From positions 296,372,362 to 296,436,361 of the forward strand of contig CM022303.1 in assembly GCA_011799875.1 (NCBI GenBank): DNA of 64,000 nt, given 5' to 3'. Position 1 is the stretch's first letter. Each line of letters begins with the position of its first letter. The translations under genes and the position numbers were made by a program. Origin of the DNA: Thinopyrum elongatum (lineage: Eukaryota > Streptophyta > Magnoliopsida > Poales > Poaceae). Positions 1 to 11,569 of this stretch are shown piece by piece. The notes under the pieces were generated by a model that worked only from the letters and a program-made list of their open reading frames with translations, had not been told where the DNA came from and ran no database searches.

Positions 1-2
1 TT

Positions 3-395
3 AACAGGTCCAAGGGTAAAATTCATGGCGGTATTTATGCTACTCGCTTAGCTAGTCACTTTAACGTTCAGATACGCCAGCATGATTATCCCTTGCCCAA
101 GGTTTACTTAGATCGCCAGGCTATGGCACATCATCAAATTATTGATGGCGAGAACACTACTATTGATATTCCCTACAACCTGGTTTTTAGCGAGAACACC
201 CGTGATATTATTCCGTTGCATGCACCTGCTTTGTTTGATTCTATTGCCAGGGGCGGATATAGGATCATGCCAGATGATGTCATCGCCTACCGAAACGCCA
301 TGGCTGTTGCAAATGAAGAGCCTCAGGAGTGGGACGCTCAGGTGCCTGCTCCCCAGCACTTCAACGTGGGACCTAATGGCTACTTTGAGTGGTGA
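3..395 (+). CDS. 3' end of Athila-type ORF (ORF1/gag-like)
   Basis: An open frame enters from the left window edge and stops at 395, so only the last 130 or so residues are visible. No start can be chosen; the first in-frame ATG is at 123. The piece contains GGIYATRLASHF near its N side and ends in GPNGYFEW. It has no retroviral catalytic motif. It resembles the ATHILA ORF1-type protein found in many Triticeae Athila derivatives, but this is recognition of general character and has not been searched. It is followed at once by a PPT-like motif (about 418-431) and then non-coding DNA. Alternative: the C-terminal part of an env-position protein. Confidence 0.5.
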   Translation, partial: NRSKGKIHGGIYATRLASHFNVQIRQHDYPLPKVYLDRQAMAHHQIIDGENTTIDIPYNLVFSENTRDIIPLHAPALFDSIARGGYRIMPDDVIAYRNAMAVANEEPQEWDAQVPAPQHFNVGPNGYFEW

Positions 396-2473
396 TTACC
401 AAGCTAGGCCAAAAGCCTAAGCTTGGGGGAGTACGTATTTCCACCGACATTACATTCATGTTCATACATTTCATTCCAATTGTCGGTGTCCACACTTTTT
501 CATTGTATTATCCATGCTAAATTTATTTTCTCGTTTTCTTCTTGTGTGTTTGAGAAACTTTGAGAAAATCCAAAAAAAATGATTCTTGCTTCTTCTCGGT
601 TTTTCTTTCTAGTTTAGTTAGTTGTAGTATTAAAAAGAAAACCCAAAAAGATTCCCTTGTTTTTCTTTTGCTTGTTGGGAGCTGTCCCGTGTAAATAGTT
701 TTTCTCGTTTTTGTTTTTCTTTTCTTTAATTAGCTTTCTTCTAGAAAAATTAAAAACTCCAAAAATATTTCAGTGTGTTTCTCTGAATTTCTTTTCTTTT
801 TATTGAGTCACACCGAGGAGAAGGCCACGATGAATATGTCGAGTGGCTCTCATATGCATTATTGTTGATCTAACAAAGAGCCCAAATTACCTTGTCTTCT
901 CCTTTGAATAAAATGTTTGCAGATTCCAGCTTAGTCCACGACACTCTTGCACTATTATTATTTTCAAATCATTCGGTCGTGCAAGTGAAAGGCAATAATG
1001 ACGATATTTGGTGAACTGGCTATGGCAGAGGGAAACGGGTATGAACTCAACTTGTTCTGTTTTTGTAAATATGTTTAACCTAGTATCCATGATTCAGCCT
1101 ATTATGATCAAACATGTTTGGAATAACAATAAGAGGTTATAGTTTCTCATGCCATGCTTAAGTAGCTAGGAGTGGATGATGATTTATCTTGGATGTCAAC
1201 ATTGCGTTAAAATGATTGTGATGTAGTATGATGATATGGTATCCTCCTCTGAATGTTCGAGTGGCTTGACTTGGCACATGTTCATGCATGTAGTTGAATC
1301 AAAACCAACATAGCCTCTGTGATATTTATGTTCATGGTGTTCATATCCTACTCATGCTAGTATCCAATGTTACTTATGCATAATGCATGTTCATGACCGT
1401 TTTTGCTCTTTAGCTGGCCGCTTCTCAACCCATTTGCTAGCCTTCGCTTGTACTAAGCGGGAAAACTGCTTGTGCATCAAAATCCTAAAACCCAAGTTAT
1501 CCAAGATGAGTCCACCATACCTACCTATATGCGGTATTACCCTGCCGTTCTAAGTAAATTTGCATGTGCCATCTCTAAAAACTTCAAATAAACATCTGTT
1601 TTTGTGTGCCTGGATTGTTCATAGAGTGACAGGAGGTAGTCAATATCTTCCATGCTAAGCGGGTTATTCTCATGATGAGTGTTTATTCACTCGTCCTTGC
1701 ACGAGAGGGGCGGTAATAGGGATGCCCAGTCCCAAATTCAAAATTGCAAATAATTAAACAAAACTCCCCCAGGATTGTTGCTGGTATGGATGGTACCTGT
1801 GCATTCGGTTAGCCGTGGAGTGTGTTTGTTGGTGGAGGGGGAGTAAACCTTTACTTTTATCGCTTGGGAACCACCACTAATGTGTTTAGCATGGAAGATA
1901 TCAATAACTGATGGTCACGAAGTAAACATGAAGGGTGCATTTCTCAAAATTTCATTTACCTCGGTTTTAAAAACTTGAGCTCTGGCACTGCTGCAAATCA
2001 CTGCTTCCTCTGCGAAGGGACTCTCTATTTACTTCTATGTTGTGTCATCACCTTCTCAAATAAGCGCCAGATCTGAGAGCACTATTGTCATCCTCATGCA
2101 TTATGTATAGCTAATGTTGGGTGCATCATGACTGGATCTTTTCTACCATGAATTACAATGTTTAGTCACTACTTGAACTTTGGAGGTGCTCTGCATGTAT
2201 GTTTTGCGGTCTCAGAAAGGGCAGCGAGATACCACTATTGTCATATTATATCATGGTTGTTTTGACAAAGTGTTGCCATTTGAGATATTTTATTATTGCT
2301 CGCTAGTTGATTATGTCATTGATATGAGTTAATATAATTTTTAAGAGTCATTGTCGACATGGTTAGTCATGATCTTTGCTGAAAACCTGGGTGCTACTTA
2401 AGCCTATTTATGTAAACAAGAGCAAAAGAGTTCATAAAAGTTTTTCTTTTTCACTTTCCGTTTATCAACTGAA
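396..2473 (+). other. Non-coding 3' region of element A
   Basis: About 2 kb without a credible gene. It is AT-rich with short chance ORFs on both strands. A PPT-like AGCTTGGGGGAGT at about 419-431 lies right after the ORF. Nothing else is recognised beyond the general look of an Athila 3' untranslated region. Confidence 0.6.
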
Positions 2474-2491
2474 TTGCTTGAGGACAAGCAA
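2474..2491 (+). promoter_or_regulatory. Stem-loop upstream of element A polypurine tract
   Basis: Perfect inverted repeat TTGCTTG-AGGA-CAAGCAA (7-bp arms, 4-nt loop), ending 20 nt before the 3' LTR. Related stem-loops sit at the same place in elements C and G. Confidence 0.7.
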
Positions 2492-2494
2492 AGG

Positions 2495-2511
2495 TTTAAG
2501 CTTGGGGGAGT
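2495..2511 (+). promoter_or_regulatory. Polypurine tract of element A
   Basis: TTTAAGCTTGGGGGAGT lies directly before the LTR that starts TGATACGTCTCCG at 2512. This is the expected place for the plus-strand primer. Confidence 0.8.
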
Positions 2512-3914
2512 TGATACGTCTCCGTCGTATCTACTTTTCCTAACGCTTTTCCTGTTGTTTTGAACTCTAATTTGTATGATTTGAATGAAACTAACCCGGA
2601 TTGATGATGTTTTCAGCAGAACTACCATGTTGTTGTTTTTTGTGCAGAAATAAAAGTTCTTGGATTGGAACGAAACTTTGCGAGGATTTTTTATATAATA
2701 AAAGACAATTACTGGAGCCAAGAACCACCGGAGGGGGGCCCCTGGGTGGGCACAACCAACCAGGGCGCGCCCCCCTCCTGGCGCGCCCAGGTGGGTTGTC
2801 CCCACCTGGTGGCCCCGCTGACCCTATCTCCGACGCTATAAATTCACATTTTCGGAGAAAAAAACTGGGGAGAAAGAATTATCGTGTTTCACAAGACGGA
2901 GCCGCCGCCACTCCTGTTCTTCATCGGGAGGCCAGATCTGGAGTCCGTTTGGGGCTCCGGAGAGGGGGATCTTCGATCTTCGTCATCACCAACCCTTCTC
3001 CATTGCCAATTCCATGATGCTCCCCACCGGGAGTGAGTAATTCCTTTGTAGGCTCGCTGGTCGATGAGGAGTTGGATGAGATTCATCATGTAATCGAGTT
3101 AGTTTTGTTAGGGCTTGATCCCTAGTGTCCATTATGTTCTGAGATTGATGTTGTTATGACTTTGCCATGCTTAATGCTTGTCACTTTGGGCCCGGGTGCC
3201 ATGATTTTAGATCTGAACCATTTATGTTATCACCATTATATCTATGTTCTAGATCCGATCTTGAAAGTTATAGTCACCTATTATGTGTTATGATCCGTAA
3301 ACACCGGAGTGATAGAAGTCGGGATACTTTCCGGTGATGACCGTAATTTGAGGAATTCATGTATTCAATATGTGTTAATGCTTTGTTCCGGTTCTCTTTT
3401 AAAAGGAGGCCTTAATATCCCTTAGTTTCCATATGGACCCCGCTGCCACGGGAGGGTAGGATAAAAGATGTCATGCAAGTTCTTTCCATAAGCACGTATG
3501 ACTATTTACGGAATACATGCCTACATTATATTTATGAACTGGAGCTAGTGCCGTATCGCCCTAGGTTATGACTGTTATATGATGAATATCATCCAACGAA
3601 TTCACCGATCCAATGCCTACGAATTTCTCTTATATTGTTTTTGCTAAGTTACTACTGCTACTGTTACTGTTACACTTGCTACGAAATCATTGTTACCGTT
3701 ACGGTTACTATCACTACTGCTATCAAAACTATCATACTACTTTGCTACTGATCACTTTGCTGCAGATAATTAATCTCCAGGTGTGGTTGAATTGACAACT
3801 CAGCTGCTAATACTTGCAAATATTCTTTGGCTCCCCTTGTGTCGAATCAATAAATTTGGGTTGAATACTCTACCCTCAAAAACTGTTGCGATCCCCTATA
3901 CTTGTGGGTTATCA
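2512..3914 (+). repeat. 3' LTR of element A (1403 bp)
   Basis: It starts TGATACGTCTCCGTCGTATC after the PPT and ends CTTGTGGGTTATCA, so it has TG...CA ends. A TATA-like CTATAAATTC at 2836-2845 marks a likely U3/R border. Positions about 3645-3735 hold a degenerate TTACTG/CTACTG microsatellite. Immediately after the LTR the sequence is GGGGC, the presumed target-site duplication; its partner is outside the window. Confidence 0.85.
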
Positions 3915-5169
3915 GGGGCCACCTAGTGAGCATAAGACATCAGGGCGCACCAGGCCCCCCAGGCGCGCCCTGGTGGGTTGTGCTCAGCCCAGCCCACCTT
4001 CGGTGCCCATCTTCTGTTATATAAGTCATTTTGACCTAGAAAAAATAAGGAGAGGACTTTCGGGACGGAGTGCTGCCGTCTCGAGGCGGAACTTGGGCAG
4101 GAGCACTTTTGCCCTCCGACGGAGCGATTCCGCCGGGGGTACTTCCCTCCCAGAGGGGGAAATTGAAGCCATTGTCATCACCAACTACCCTCACATCTTT
4201 GGGAGGCCAATCTCCATCAACATCTTCAACCATACCATCTCCTCTCAAATCCTAGTTCATCTCTTGTGTTCAATCTTTGTACCGGAACCTCAGATTGGTA
4301 CCTATGGGTGACTAGTAGTGTTGATTACATCTTGTAGTTGATTACTATACGGTTTATTTGGTGGAAGATTATATGTTCAGATCCATTATGCTATTTAATA
4401 CCCCTCTGATATTGAGCATTAATATCATTTGTGAGTAGTTACTTTTATTCTTGAGGTCACGGGAGAAGTCATGTTGCAAGTAATCATGTGAACTTGATAT
4501 GTGTTCGATATTTTGATGATATGTATGTTGTGATTCCCTTAGTGGTGTCATGTGAACGTCGACTACATGGCGCTTCACCATATTTGGGCCTAAGGGAATG
4601 CATTGTGGAGTAGTTATTAGATGATGTGTTGCTAGAGTGACAGAAGCTTAAACCCTAGTTTATGCGCTACTTCTTACGGGAACGATTTGGATCCAAATGT
4701 TTAATGCTATGGTTAGATTTTATCTTAATACTTTTCTTATAGTTGCGGATGCTTGCGAGGGGATTAATCATAAGTGGGAGGTTTGTTCAAGTAAGAACAA
4801 CACCCAAGCACCGGTCCACCCACATATCAAATTATCAAAGTAGCAAACACGAATCAAACCAACATGATGAAAGTGACTAGATGAAATTCCCGTGTACCCT
4901 CAAGAACGCTTTGCTTACCATAAGAGACCGTTTTGGCCTGTCCTTTGCCAAAAAGGGATTGTGCTACCTTGCTGCACTTTATTTACTATTATCATTACTT
5001 GTCCATTGCAAATTATCTTGCTATCAAACTACATGTTACCGACTATTTCAGTGCTTGCAGAAAATACCTTGCTGAAAACCACTTGTCATTTCCTTCTGCT
5101 CCTCGTTGGGTTCGACACTCTTACTTATCGAAAGGACTATGATTGATACCCTATACTTGTGGGTCATCA
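3915..5169 (+). repeat. 5' LTR of element B, downstream 1255 bp
   Basis: The sequence matches, in opposite orientation, the complete LTR of element C at 9798-11320. It begins in the middle of that LTR because element A has inserted there. It has a TATA-like TATATAAG at 4018-4025 and ends CTTGTGGGTCATCA at 5169, next to a primer-binding site. The first 250 or so bp of this LTR must lie left of the window. Confidence 0.85.
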
Positions 5170-5180
5170 AGACTCTTTTC

Positions 5181-5199
5181 TGGCGCTATTGCTGGGGAG
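5181..5199 (+). promoter_or_regulatory. Primer-binding site of element B (tRNA-Asp type)
   Basis: TGGCGCTATTGCTGGGGAG lies 11 nt after the LTR end. It resembles the tRNA-Asp-type PBS common in Athila elements. Element G has the closer match TGGCGCCGTTGCTGGGGAG at 24055. Confidence 0.8.
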
Positions 5200-5260
5200 T
5201 GAAGCGCTCTTGGTAAGTTGAAATTGGCAAGGAAAAATTATTACTGTGTGCTGAAATTTA

Positions 5261-6124
5261 TTGTCACTTGCTACTATAGAAAACCATCCTTTGAGGGGTT
5301 TGTTCTGGGTATCTTCACCTCGACCGGAAGCACAATTAGTTGCCCCTCAACCTACTTCACCTACTGAAAATATTGGTTATGAAATTCCTTCGGGTATGGT
5401 AGAACAACTGCTAGCTAATCCTTATGTAGGAGATGGAACCGAACATCCTGATATGCACTTGATCTATGTGGATGAAATTTGTGGATTATTTAAGCTTGCA
5501 GGTTTATCTGGAGATGATGTTAAGAAGAAGGTTTTCCCTTTATCTTTGAAGGGAAAAGCATTGACATGGTAGAGGCTATGCGATGATATTGGATCTTGGA
5601 ACTGGAATCGATTGAAATTGGAATTTCACCCAAAAAAATTATCCTATGCATTTAGTTCATCGTGATCGGAATTATATATATATAATTTTTCGCCACTTGA
5701 AGGAGAAAGTATCGCTATAGCTTGGGGGAGGCTTAATTCAATGTTATATTCATGCCCCAACCATGAGCTCTCGAGAGAAATTATTATTCATAACTTTTAT
5801 TCTCGGCTTTCTCATGATCATCAATCCATGCTCGATACTTCTTGTACGGGTTCTTTTATGAAGAAGACTATTGAATTCAGGTGGGATCTTTTAGAAAGAA
5901 TTAAACGCAACTCTGAAGATTGGGAACTCGACGAAGGTAAAGAGTCAGGTATTAAGCTTGAGTTTGATTGTGTTAAATCTTTTATGAATACCGATGCTTT
6001 TCACAAGTTCAGCACTAAATATGGACTTGACTCTGAGATACTAGCCTCTTTCTGTGAACAATTTGCTACTCATGTTGATCTCCCTAAGGAGAAGTGGTTT
6101 AAATATCATCCACCTATCAAATAA
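5261..6124 (+). pseudogene. gag: Element B gag (broken)
   Basis: Nucleocapsid/capsid precursor of the retrotransposon. An open stretch at 5261-5572 (103 codons) ends in a TAG directly after LSLKGKALTW, a conserved gag phrase. About 170 bp of disrupted reading with stops follows, including an AT repeat at about 5675-5690. Similarity resumes at 5741-6124 (LYSCPNHELSREIIIHNFYSRL...). The pieces are collinear gag separated by stop and frameshift changes. The gene cannot make a full Gag and is given as a pseudogene. Confidence 0.75.
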
Positions 6125-7248
6125 GAAATTAAAGAACCGGTTATAGCAAAAGATGAAACTACCATTTACAATGTTGATCCAGTTGTGCCTACTCCTTATA
6201 TTGAAAAAACACCTTTCCCTGTTAGGATAAAGGAACATGCTAAGGTATCAACTGTGGTTCACAAAAGTAATATTAAAGCACCTAAACCCCCTGAGCAAAT
6301 TAAATTAGAACCTAGTGTTACTATGGTCAAAGATCTCTTGGTAGAAAATATTGATGGGCATGTTATTTACTTCTATGATGAAGCTGCTAGAATTGTCAAA
6401 CCTGATGAAAAAGATAAACATGGGCCTGTTGTTGGCCTGCCTGTTGTCTCAGTTAAAATAGGAGATCATTGTTATCATGGTTTATGAGACTTAGGTGCTA
6501 GTGTGAGTGCTATTCCTTTTACCTTATACCAAGAAATTATTGAATAACATAGCACCCACTGAAATAGAAGACATAGATGTTACTATTAAACTTGCTAATA
6601 GAGACATCATCACACCACTTGGGATTGTTAGAGATGTTGAAGTCTTGTGTGGGAAAATAAAATACCCTACTGATTTTCTAGTTCTTGGTTCCCCACAAGA
6701 TGACTTTTGTCCCATTATCTTTGGTAGACCTTTCTTGAACACCGTTAATGCTAAAATAGATTGTGAGAAACAAACTATCGGTGTTAGCTTTGGTGTTGAG
6801 TCTCATGAGTTTAATTTCTCCAAGTTTAGTAGGCAACCTCATAAGAAAGAATTACCTAGTAAGGATGAAATGATAAGTCTTGCTTCTATTGCTGTGCCTC
6901 CTACTGATCCACTAGAACAATATTTGCTAGACCATGAAAATGATATGCATATGCATGAAAGAAATGAAATAGATAAAAAAATTCTTTGAACAACAACCTC
7001 TGCTCAAACACAATTTGCCTACTGAAACTCTAGGAGGTCCTCCTCCACCTACAGGTTATCCTGTGTTTGAATTAAAACAATTGCCAGACACTTTGAAATA
7101 TGCTTATCTTGATGAGAAAAAGATATCCTGTTATTATTAGTGCTAACCTTTCAGAACATGAAGAAGAAAGATTATTAAATATTCTGAAGAAGCACTGAGC
7201 TGCTATTGGATATACCCTTGATGATCTTAAGGGCATTAGTCCAACTCT
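6125..7248 (+). pseudogene. Element B protease and gag-pol linker (broken)
   Basis: Open pieces at 6185-6487 and 6507-6989 encode the retropepsin-like region. The active-site phrase DLGASVSAIP lies at about 6488-6517 but is split from its upstream part by the stop at 6485-6487. The flap-side phrase PIIFGRPFLNT lies in the second piece. Around 6990-7248 the frame is broken several times, including a TGA near 7196, just before the RT frame opens. The DLGAS form of the protease site also occurs in the intact ORF of element G. Confidence 0.75.
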
Positions 7249-9797
7249 ATGGAACCTGATGCTAAACACGTTGTTGATCACCAACGATGTTTGAATCCTA
7301 AGGTGAAAGAAGTGGTAAGAACTGAAATACTAAAGCTTCCGGAAGCAGGTATAATCTATCCCATAGCTGATAGTAGATGGGTAAGTCCCGTTCATTGTGT
7401 CCCTAAGAAGGGAGGTATTACTGTTGTTCCCAATGATAAAAATGAACTTATTCCACAAAGAATTGTTACTGGCTACAGAATGGAAATTGATTTTAGAAAA
7501 TTAAATAAAGCTACTAGAAAAGATCATTACCCTCTGCCTTTCATTGATCAAATGCTAGAAAGATTATCTAAGCACACACACTTTTGTTTTCTTGATGGAT
7601 ATTCAGGTTTTTCTCAAATACCTGTTTCACAACCTGATCAAGAGAAAACCACGTTTACTTGCCCTTTTGGAACTTATGCTTATAGACGTATGCCTTTTGG
7701 TTTATGCAGTGCACCTGCTACCTTTCAAAGATGTATGACTGCTATATTCTTTGATTTTTGTGAAAAGATTGTTGAGGTTTTCATTGATGATTTTTCTGTT
7801 TACAAAGCTTCTTTTGATGATTGCTTAAGCAACCTTGATCGAGTTTGGCAGAGATGTGAGCAAACTAATCTTGTCTTGAATTGGGAGAAGTGCCACTTTA
7901 TGGATAATGAAGGTATTGTCTTGGGGCATAAAATTTCTGAACGAGGTATTGAGGTTGATAAAGCTAAAGTTGATGCAATTGAGGAAATGCCATGTCCTAA
8001 AGATATTAAAGGTATTCGTAGTTGCCTTGGTCATGTTGGTTTCTATAGGAGGTTAATTAAAGACTTCTCTAAAATTTCTAGGCCTCTTAGAAATATTTTG
8101 CAAAAGGATATTCCATTTGTTTTTTATGATGATTGTGTAGAAGCTTTTGAAACACTTAAGAAAGCCTTAACTTCTGCACCTATTATTCAATCACCTGATT
8201 GGAACTTGCCTTTTGAAATTATGTGTGATGCTAGTGATTATGTTGTTGGTGCTTTTCTAGGACAAAGAGTTGATAAGAAATTAAATGTTATCCATTATGC
8301 TAGTAAAACTCTAGACAGTGCCCAAAGAAATTATACTACTACTGAAAAAGAATTTTTAGCAGTTGTGTTTGCTTGTGACAAATTCAGATCTTATATTGTT
8401 GATTCCAAAGTAATTGTTCATATTGATCATGCTGCTATAAAATATCTTATGGAAAAGAAAGATGCTAAACCTAGACTCATTAGGTGGGTTCTTTTGCTAC
8501 AAGAATTTGATTTACATATCACTGATAGGAAAGGAGCTGAGAACCCCATAGTTGATAACTTGTCTAGGTTAGAAAATATTCTTGATGACCCACTACCTAT
8601 TGATGATAGCTTTCCTGATGAGCAACTAGCTGCAATAAATGTTTCTCATAATACTCCTTGGTATGCTGACTATGCTAATTATATTGTTGCTAAATATATA
8701 CCACCTAGTTTCACATACCAACAAAAGAAAAAATTCCTCTATGATTTGCGACATTACTTTTGGGATGACCCACATCTTTATAAAGAAGGAGTAGATGGTA
8801 TTATTAGACGTTGTGTACCTGAGCATGAACAGGAACAAATCCTACGGAAATGTCACTCCGAAGCTTATGGAAGGCATCATGCGGGAGATAGAACTGCTCA
8901 CAAGGTATTGCAATCTAGTTTTTATTGGCCTACTCTCTTCAAGGATGCCCGTAAGTTTGTTTTATCTTGTAATGAATGCCAAAGGATAGGTAGTATTGGT
9001 AAGCGTCAGGAAATGCCTATGAATTGTTCACTTGTTGTTGAACCATTTGATGTTTGGGGTTTTGATTACATGGGAACTTTTCCTTCCTCTAATGGGTATA
9101 CACATATTTTGGTTGTTGTTGATTATGTTACTAAGTGGGTAGAAGCTATTCCAACTAGTAGTGCTGATCACAACACCTCTATTAAAATGCTTAAATAAGT
9201 TATTTTCCCAAGGTTTGGAGTCCCCAGATATTTAATGACTAATGGTGGTTCACACTTTATTCATGGTGCTTTCCGTAAAATGCTTGCTAAGTATGATGTT
9301 AACCATAGAATTGCATCACCCTATCATCCTCAATCTAGTGGTCAAGTAGAACTTAGCAATAGAGAAATAAAATTGATATTACAAAAAAATGTTAATAGGT
9401 CCCGAAAGAATAGGTCTAAGAAATTAGATGATGCACTTTGGGCTTACAGAACAGCATATAAAAATCCTATGGGTATGTCTCCCTATAAAATGGTTTATGG
9501 AAAAGCTTGTCATTTATCTCTTGAGTTAGAACAAAAAGCATATTGGGAAATTAAAGAACTCAATTATGATTTCAAGCTTGCCGGTGAAAAGAGGTTATTT
9601 GATATTAGCTCACTAGATGAATGGAGAACCCCAGCTTATGAAAATGCCAAACTGTTTAAAGAAAAAGTTAAAATATGGCATGACAAAAGAATCCAAAAGC
9701 GGGAATTCAAAGTGGGTGAACATGTTCTTTTGTACAACTCTCGTTTTAGATTCTTTGCAGGAAAACTTCTTTCCAAATGGGAAGGACCTTATATTAT
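7249..9797 (+). pseudogene. pol: Element B reverse transcriptase-RNase H-integrase (Athila type), broken
   Basis: The frame opens 7249-9198 and, after one TAA at 9196-9198, continues in the same frame to the breakpoint at 9797. RT domain: about codons 30-210, with catalytic FIDD at 7780-7791 (the YVDD box). RNase H follows with [16 protein letters not shown] and IDHAAIKYL carrying the acidic residues. The integrase HHCC region has CNECQRIG, then the DDE core with WGFDYMG. The second catalytic Asp is replaced: codon 9241-9243 reads AAT (Asn) in MTNGGSHF. The Glu is in SSGQVELSN. The C-terminal KWEGPY motif is the last thing before element C. A stop, a lost catalytic residue and truncation make it inactive. 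Confidence 0.9.
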
Positions 9798-11320
9798 TGA
9801 TGACACACAAGTATAGGGGATCAATTGTAGTCCTTTCAATAAGTAAGAGTGTCAAACCCAACAAGGAGCAGAAGGAAATGACAAGTGGTTTTCAGCAAGG
9901 TATTTTCTGCAAGCACTGAAATAGTCAGTAACAGGTAGTTTGATAGCAAGATAATTTGTAACAAGCAAGTAACGGCAACGGTAAATAAAGTGCAGCAAGG
10001 TGGCCCAATCCTTTTGTGGCAAAGGACAGGCCAAAACGGTCTCTTATGATAAGCAAAGCATTCTTGAGGGTACACGGGAATTTCACCATGTCACTTTCAT
10101 CATGTTGGTTTGATTCGTGTTCGCTACTTTGATAATTTGATATGTGGGTGGACCGGTGCTTATGTGCTATTATTACTTGAACAAACCTCCTACTTATGAT
10201 TAACCCCCTCGCAAGCATCTGCAACTATGAGAAAAGTATTAAGATAAAATCTGACCATAGCATTAAACTTTTGGATCCAAATCGGTCCCTTACGAAGTAG
10301 CACATAAACTAGGGTTTAAGCTTCTGTCACTCTAGCAACCCATCATCTAATAACTACTCCACAATGCATTCCCTTAGGCCCAAAGATGGTGAAGTGCCAT
10401 GTAGTCGACGTTCACATGACACCACTAAGGGAATCACAACATATATACATATCATCAAAATATAGAACACATATCAAGTTCACATGATTACTTGCAACAA
10501 GATTTCTCCCATGACCTCAAGAACAAAAGTAACTACTCACAAATGATAATCATGCTCAAGATCATAGGGATATTAAATAGCATAATGGATCTGAACATAT
10601 AATCTTCCACCAAATAAACCATATAGTAATCAACAACAAGATGTAATCAACACTACTAGTCACCCACAGGTACCAATCTGAGGTTCCAGTACAAAGATTG
10701 AACACAAGAGATGAACTAGGGTTTGAGAGGAGATGGTGCTGTTGAAGATGTTGATGGAGATTGCCCTCCCAAAGATGAGAGGGTTGTTGGTGATGACGAT
10801 GGCGATGATTTCCCCCTCAGGGAGGGAAGTTCCCCCGGCGGAATCGCTCCGCCGTAGGGCAAAAGTGCTCCTGCCCAAGTTCCGCCTCAAGACGGCGGCG
10901 CTTCGTCCCAAAAGTCCCCCCTTGATTTTTCCTAGGTAAAAATGACCTATATACCAGAAGATGGGCATCGGAGGTGGGCCGTGTTGGGCACAACCCACCA
11001 GGGAGCGCGTGGGGGCCCAGGCACGCCCTGGTGTCTTGTGCTCACCAGGTGGGCCCCCTCCGGTAGATATTTGCTCCAGTGTTTTTTATATATTCCAAAA
11101 TAATTCTCCATAGATTTGCAGCTCATTTGGAGATGTGCAGAATAGGTAACTCTGATGTAGCTTTTTCAGGCCCAGAATTCCAGCTGCCGGCATTCCCCCT
11201 CTTTGTGTAAACCTTGCATAATATGAGAGAAAAGGCATTAGAATTACTCCAAAAAGCATTATTATGCATAAAAACAATATAAATAACAGTTGGAAAACAT
11301 GATGCAAAATGGACGTATCA
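9798..11320 (-). repeat. 3' LTR of element C (1523 bp, minus strand)
   Basis: Read on the minus strand it starts TGATACGTCCATTTTGCATC at 11320 and ends CTTGTGTGTCATCA at 9798, with TG...CA termini. On its 5' side (higher coordinates) lie a PPT and stem-loop, so this is the 3' LTR of a minus-strand element. It is the same family as the 5' LTR of B and forms a long inverted repeat with it. Its outer end joins B's integrase ORF without any filler. Confidence 0.88.
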
Positions 11321-11336
11321 ACTCCCCCAAGCTTAG
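11321..11336 (-). promoter_or_regulatory. Polypurine tract of element C
   Basis: On the minus strand TAAGCTTGGGGGAGT abuts the LTR start at 11320, the same tract as in element A. Confidence 0.8.
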
Positions 11337-11339
11337 ACC

Positions 11340-11357
11340 TCGCTTGTCCTCAAGCGA
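11340..11357 (-). promoter_or_regulatory. Stem-loop upstream of element C polypurine tract
   Basis: On the minus strand: TCGCTTG-AGGA-CAAGCGA, perfect 7-bp arms with an AGGA loop, 19 nt from the LTR. Compared with element A, one pair differs on both sides (T-A against C-G), which keeps the stem. Confidence 0.7.
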
Positions 11358-11569
11358 AAAACCGAAATCGAAAAACATTCCCACATGCTTAGAGAGAGAG
11401 AGGTGTCGATAAAAACAAAATACGGACATAGAAGCATCATGCTTATTATTATAATAGCAAAGAACTTTAACATGAAACTTTATCACACAACTTTTATCAT
11501 ATAACTTCTCATGAACAAGTAACAATTCATCACAACATTGAAGTATAAAGCATAAACCTTATTGAAAAC
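11358..11569 (-). mobile_element. Element C internal 3' region, proximal piece
   Basis: Non-coding piece between the pre-PPT stem-loop and the insertion point of solo LTR D. No gene. The last five bases (AAAAC, 11565-11569) are one copy of D's target-site duplication. Confidence 0.75.

Larger units (their letters stand above)
1..2511 (+). mobile_element. Element A: 3' internal part of an Athila-like LTR retrotransposon
   Basis: This is the downstream internal part of a Ty3/gypsy element whose 5' half lies outside the window. It holds the end of one ORF (to 395), then about 2.1 kb of AT-rich non-coding DNA, then a stem-loop and polypurine tract abutting the LTR at 2512. A long non-coding 3' region ending in an AAGCTTGGGGGAG-type tract is usual for Triticeae Athila elements. 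Element A interrupts the 5' LTR of element B, because the sequence resuming at 3915 is the middle of that LTR. Seen: PPT, LTR and nesting. Inferred: lineage. Confidence 0.8.
5170..9797 (+). mobile_element. Element B: internal region of Athila-type retrotransposon, 3'-truncated by C
   Basis: It carries, in order, PBS, gag, protease, RT, RNase H and integrase, all in one sense. It stops at 9797 inside the integrase C-terminal domain, where the intact TG terminus of element C's LTR begins. This is therefore an integration breakpoint and not random decay. The rest of B would be expected beyond C's 5' LTR but is not in the window. The lack of a chromodomain and the RT and integrase style fit Athila. 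Confidence 0.88.

Noticed and set aside
3640..3740. Minisatellite or CRISPR-like array (repeated TACTG/TTAC units)
   Set aside because: Units are short and degenerate with no regular spacers. It is a microsatellite in an LTR of a plant genome.
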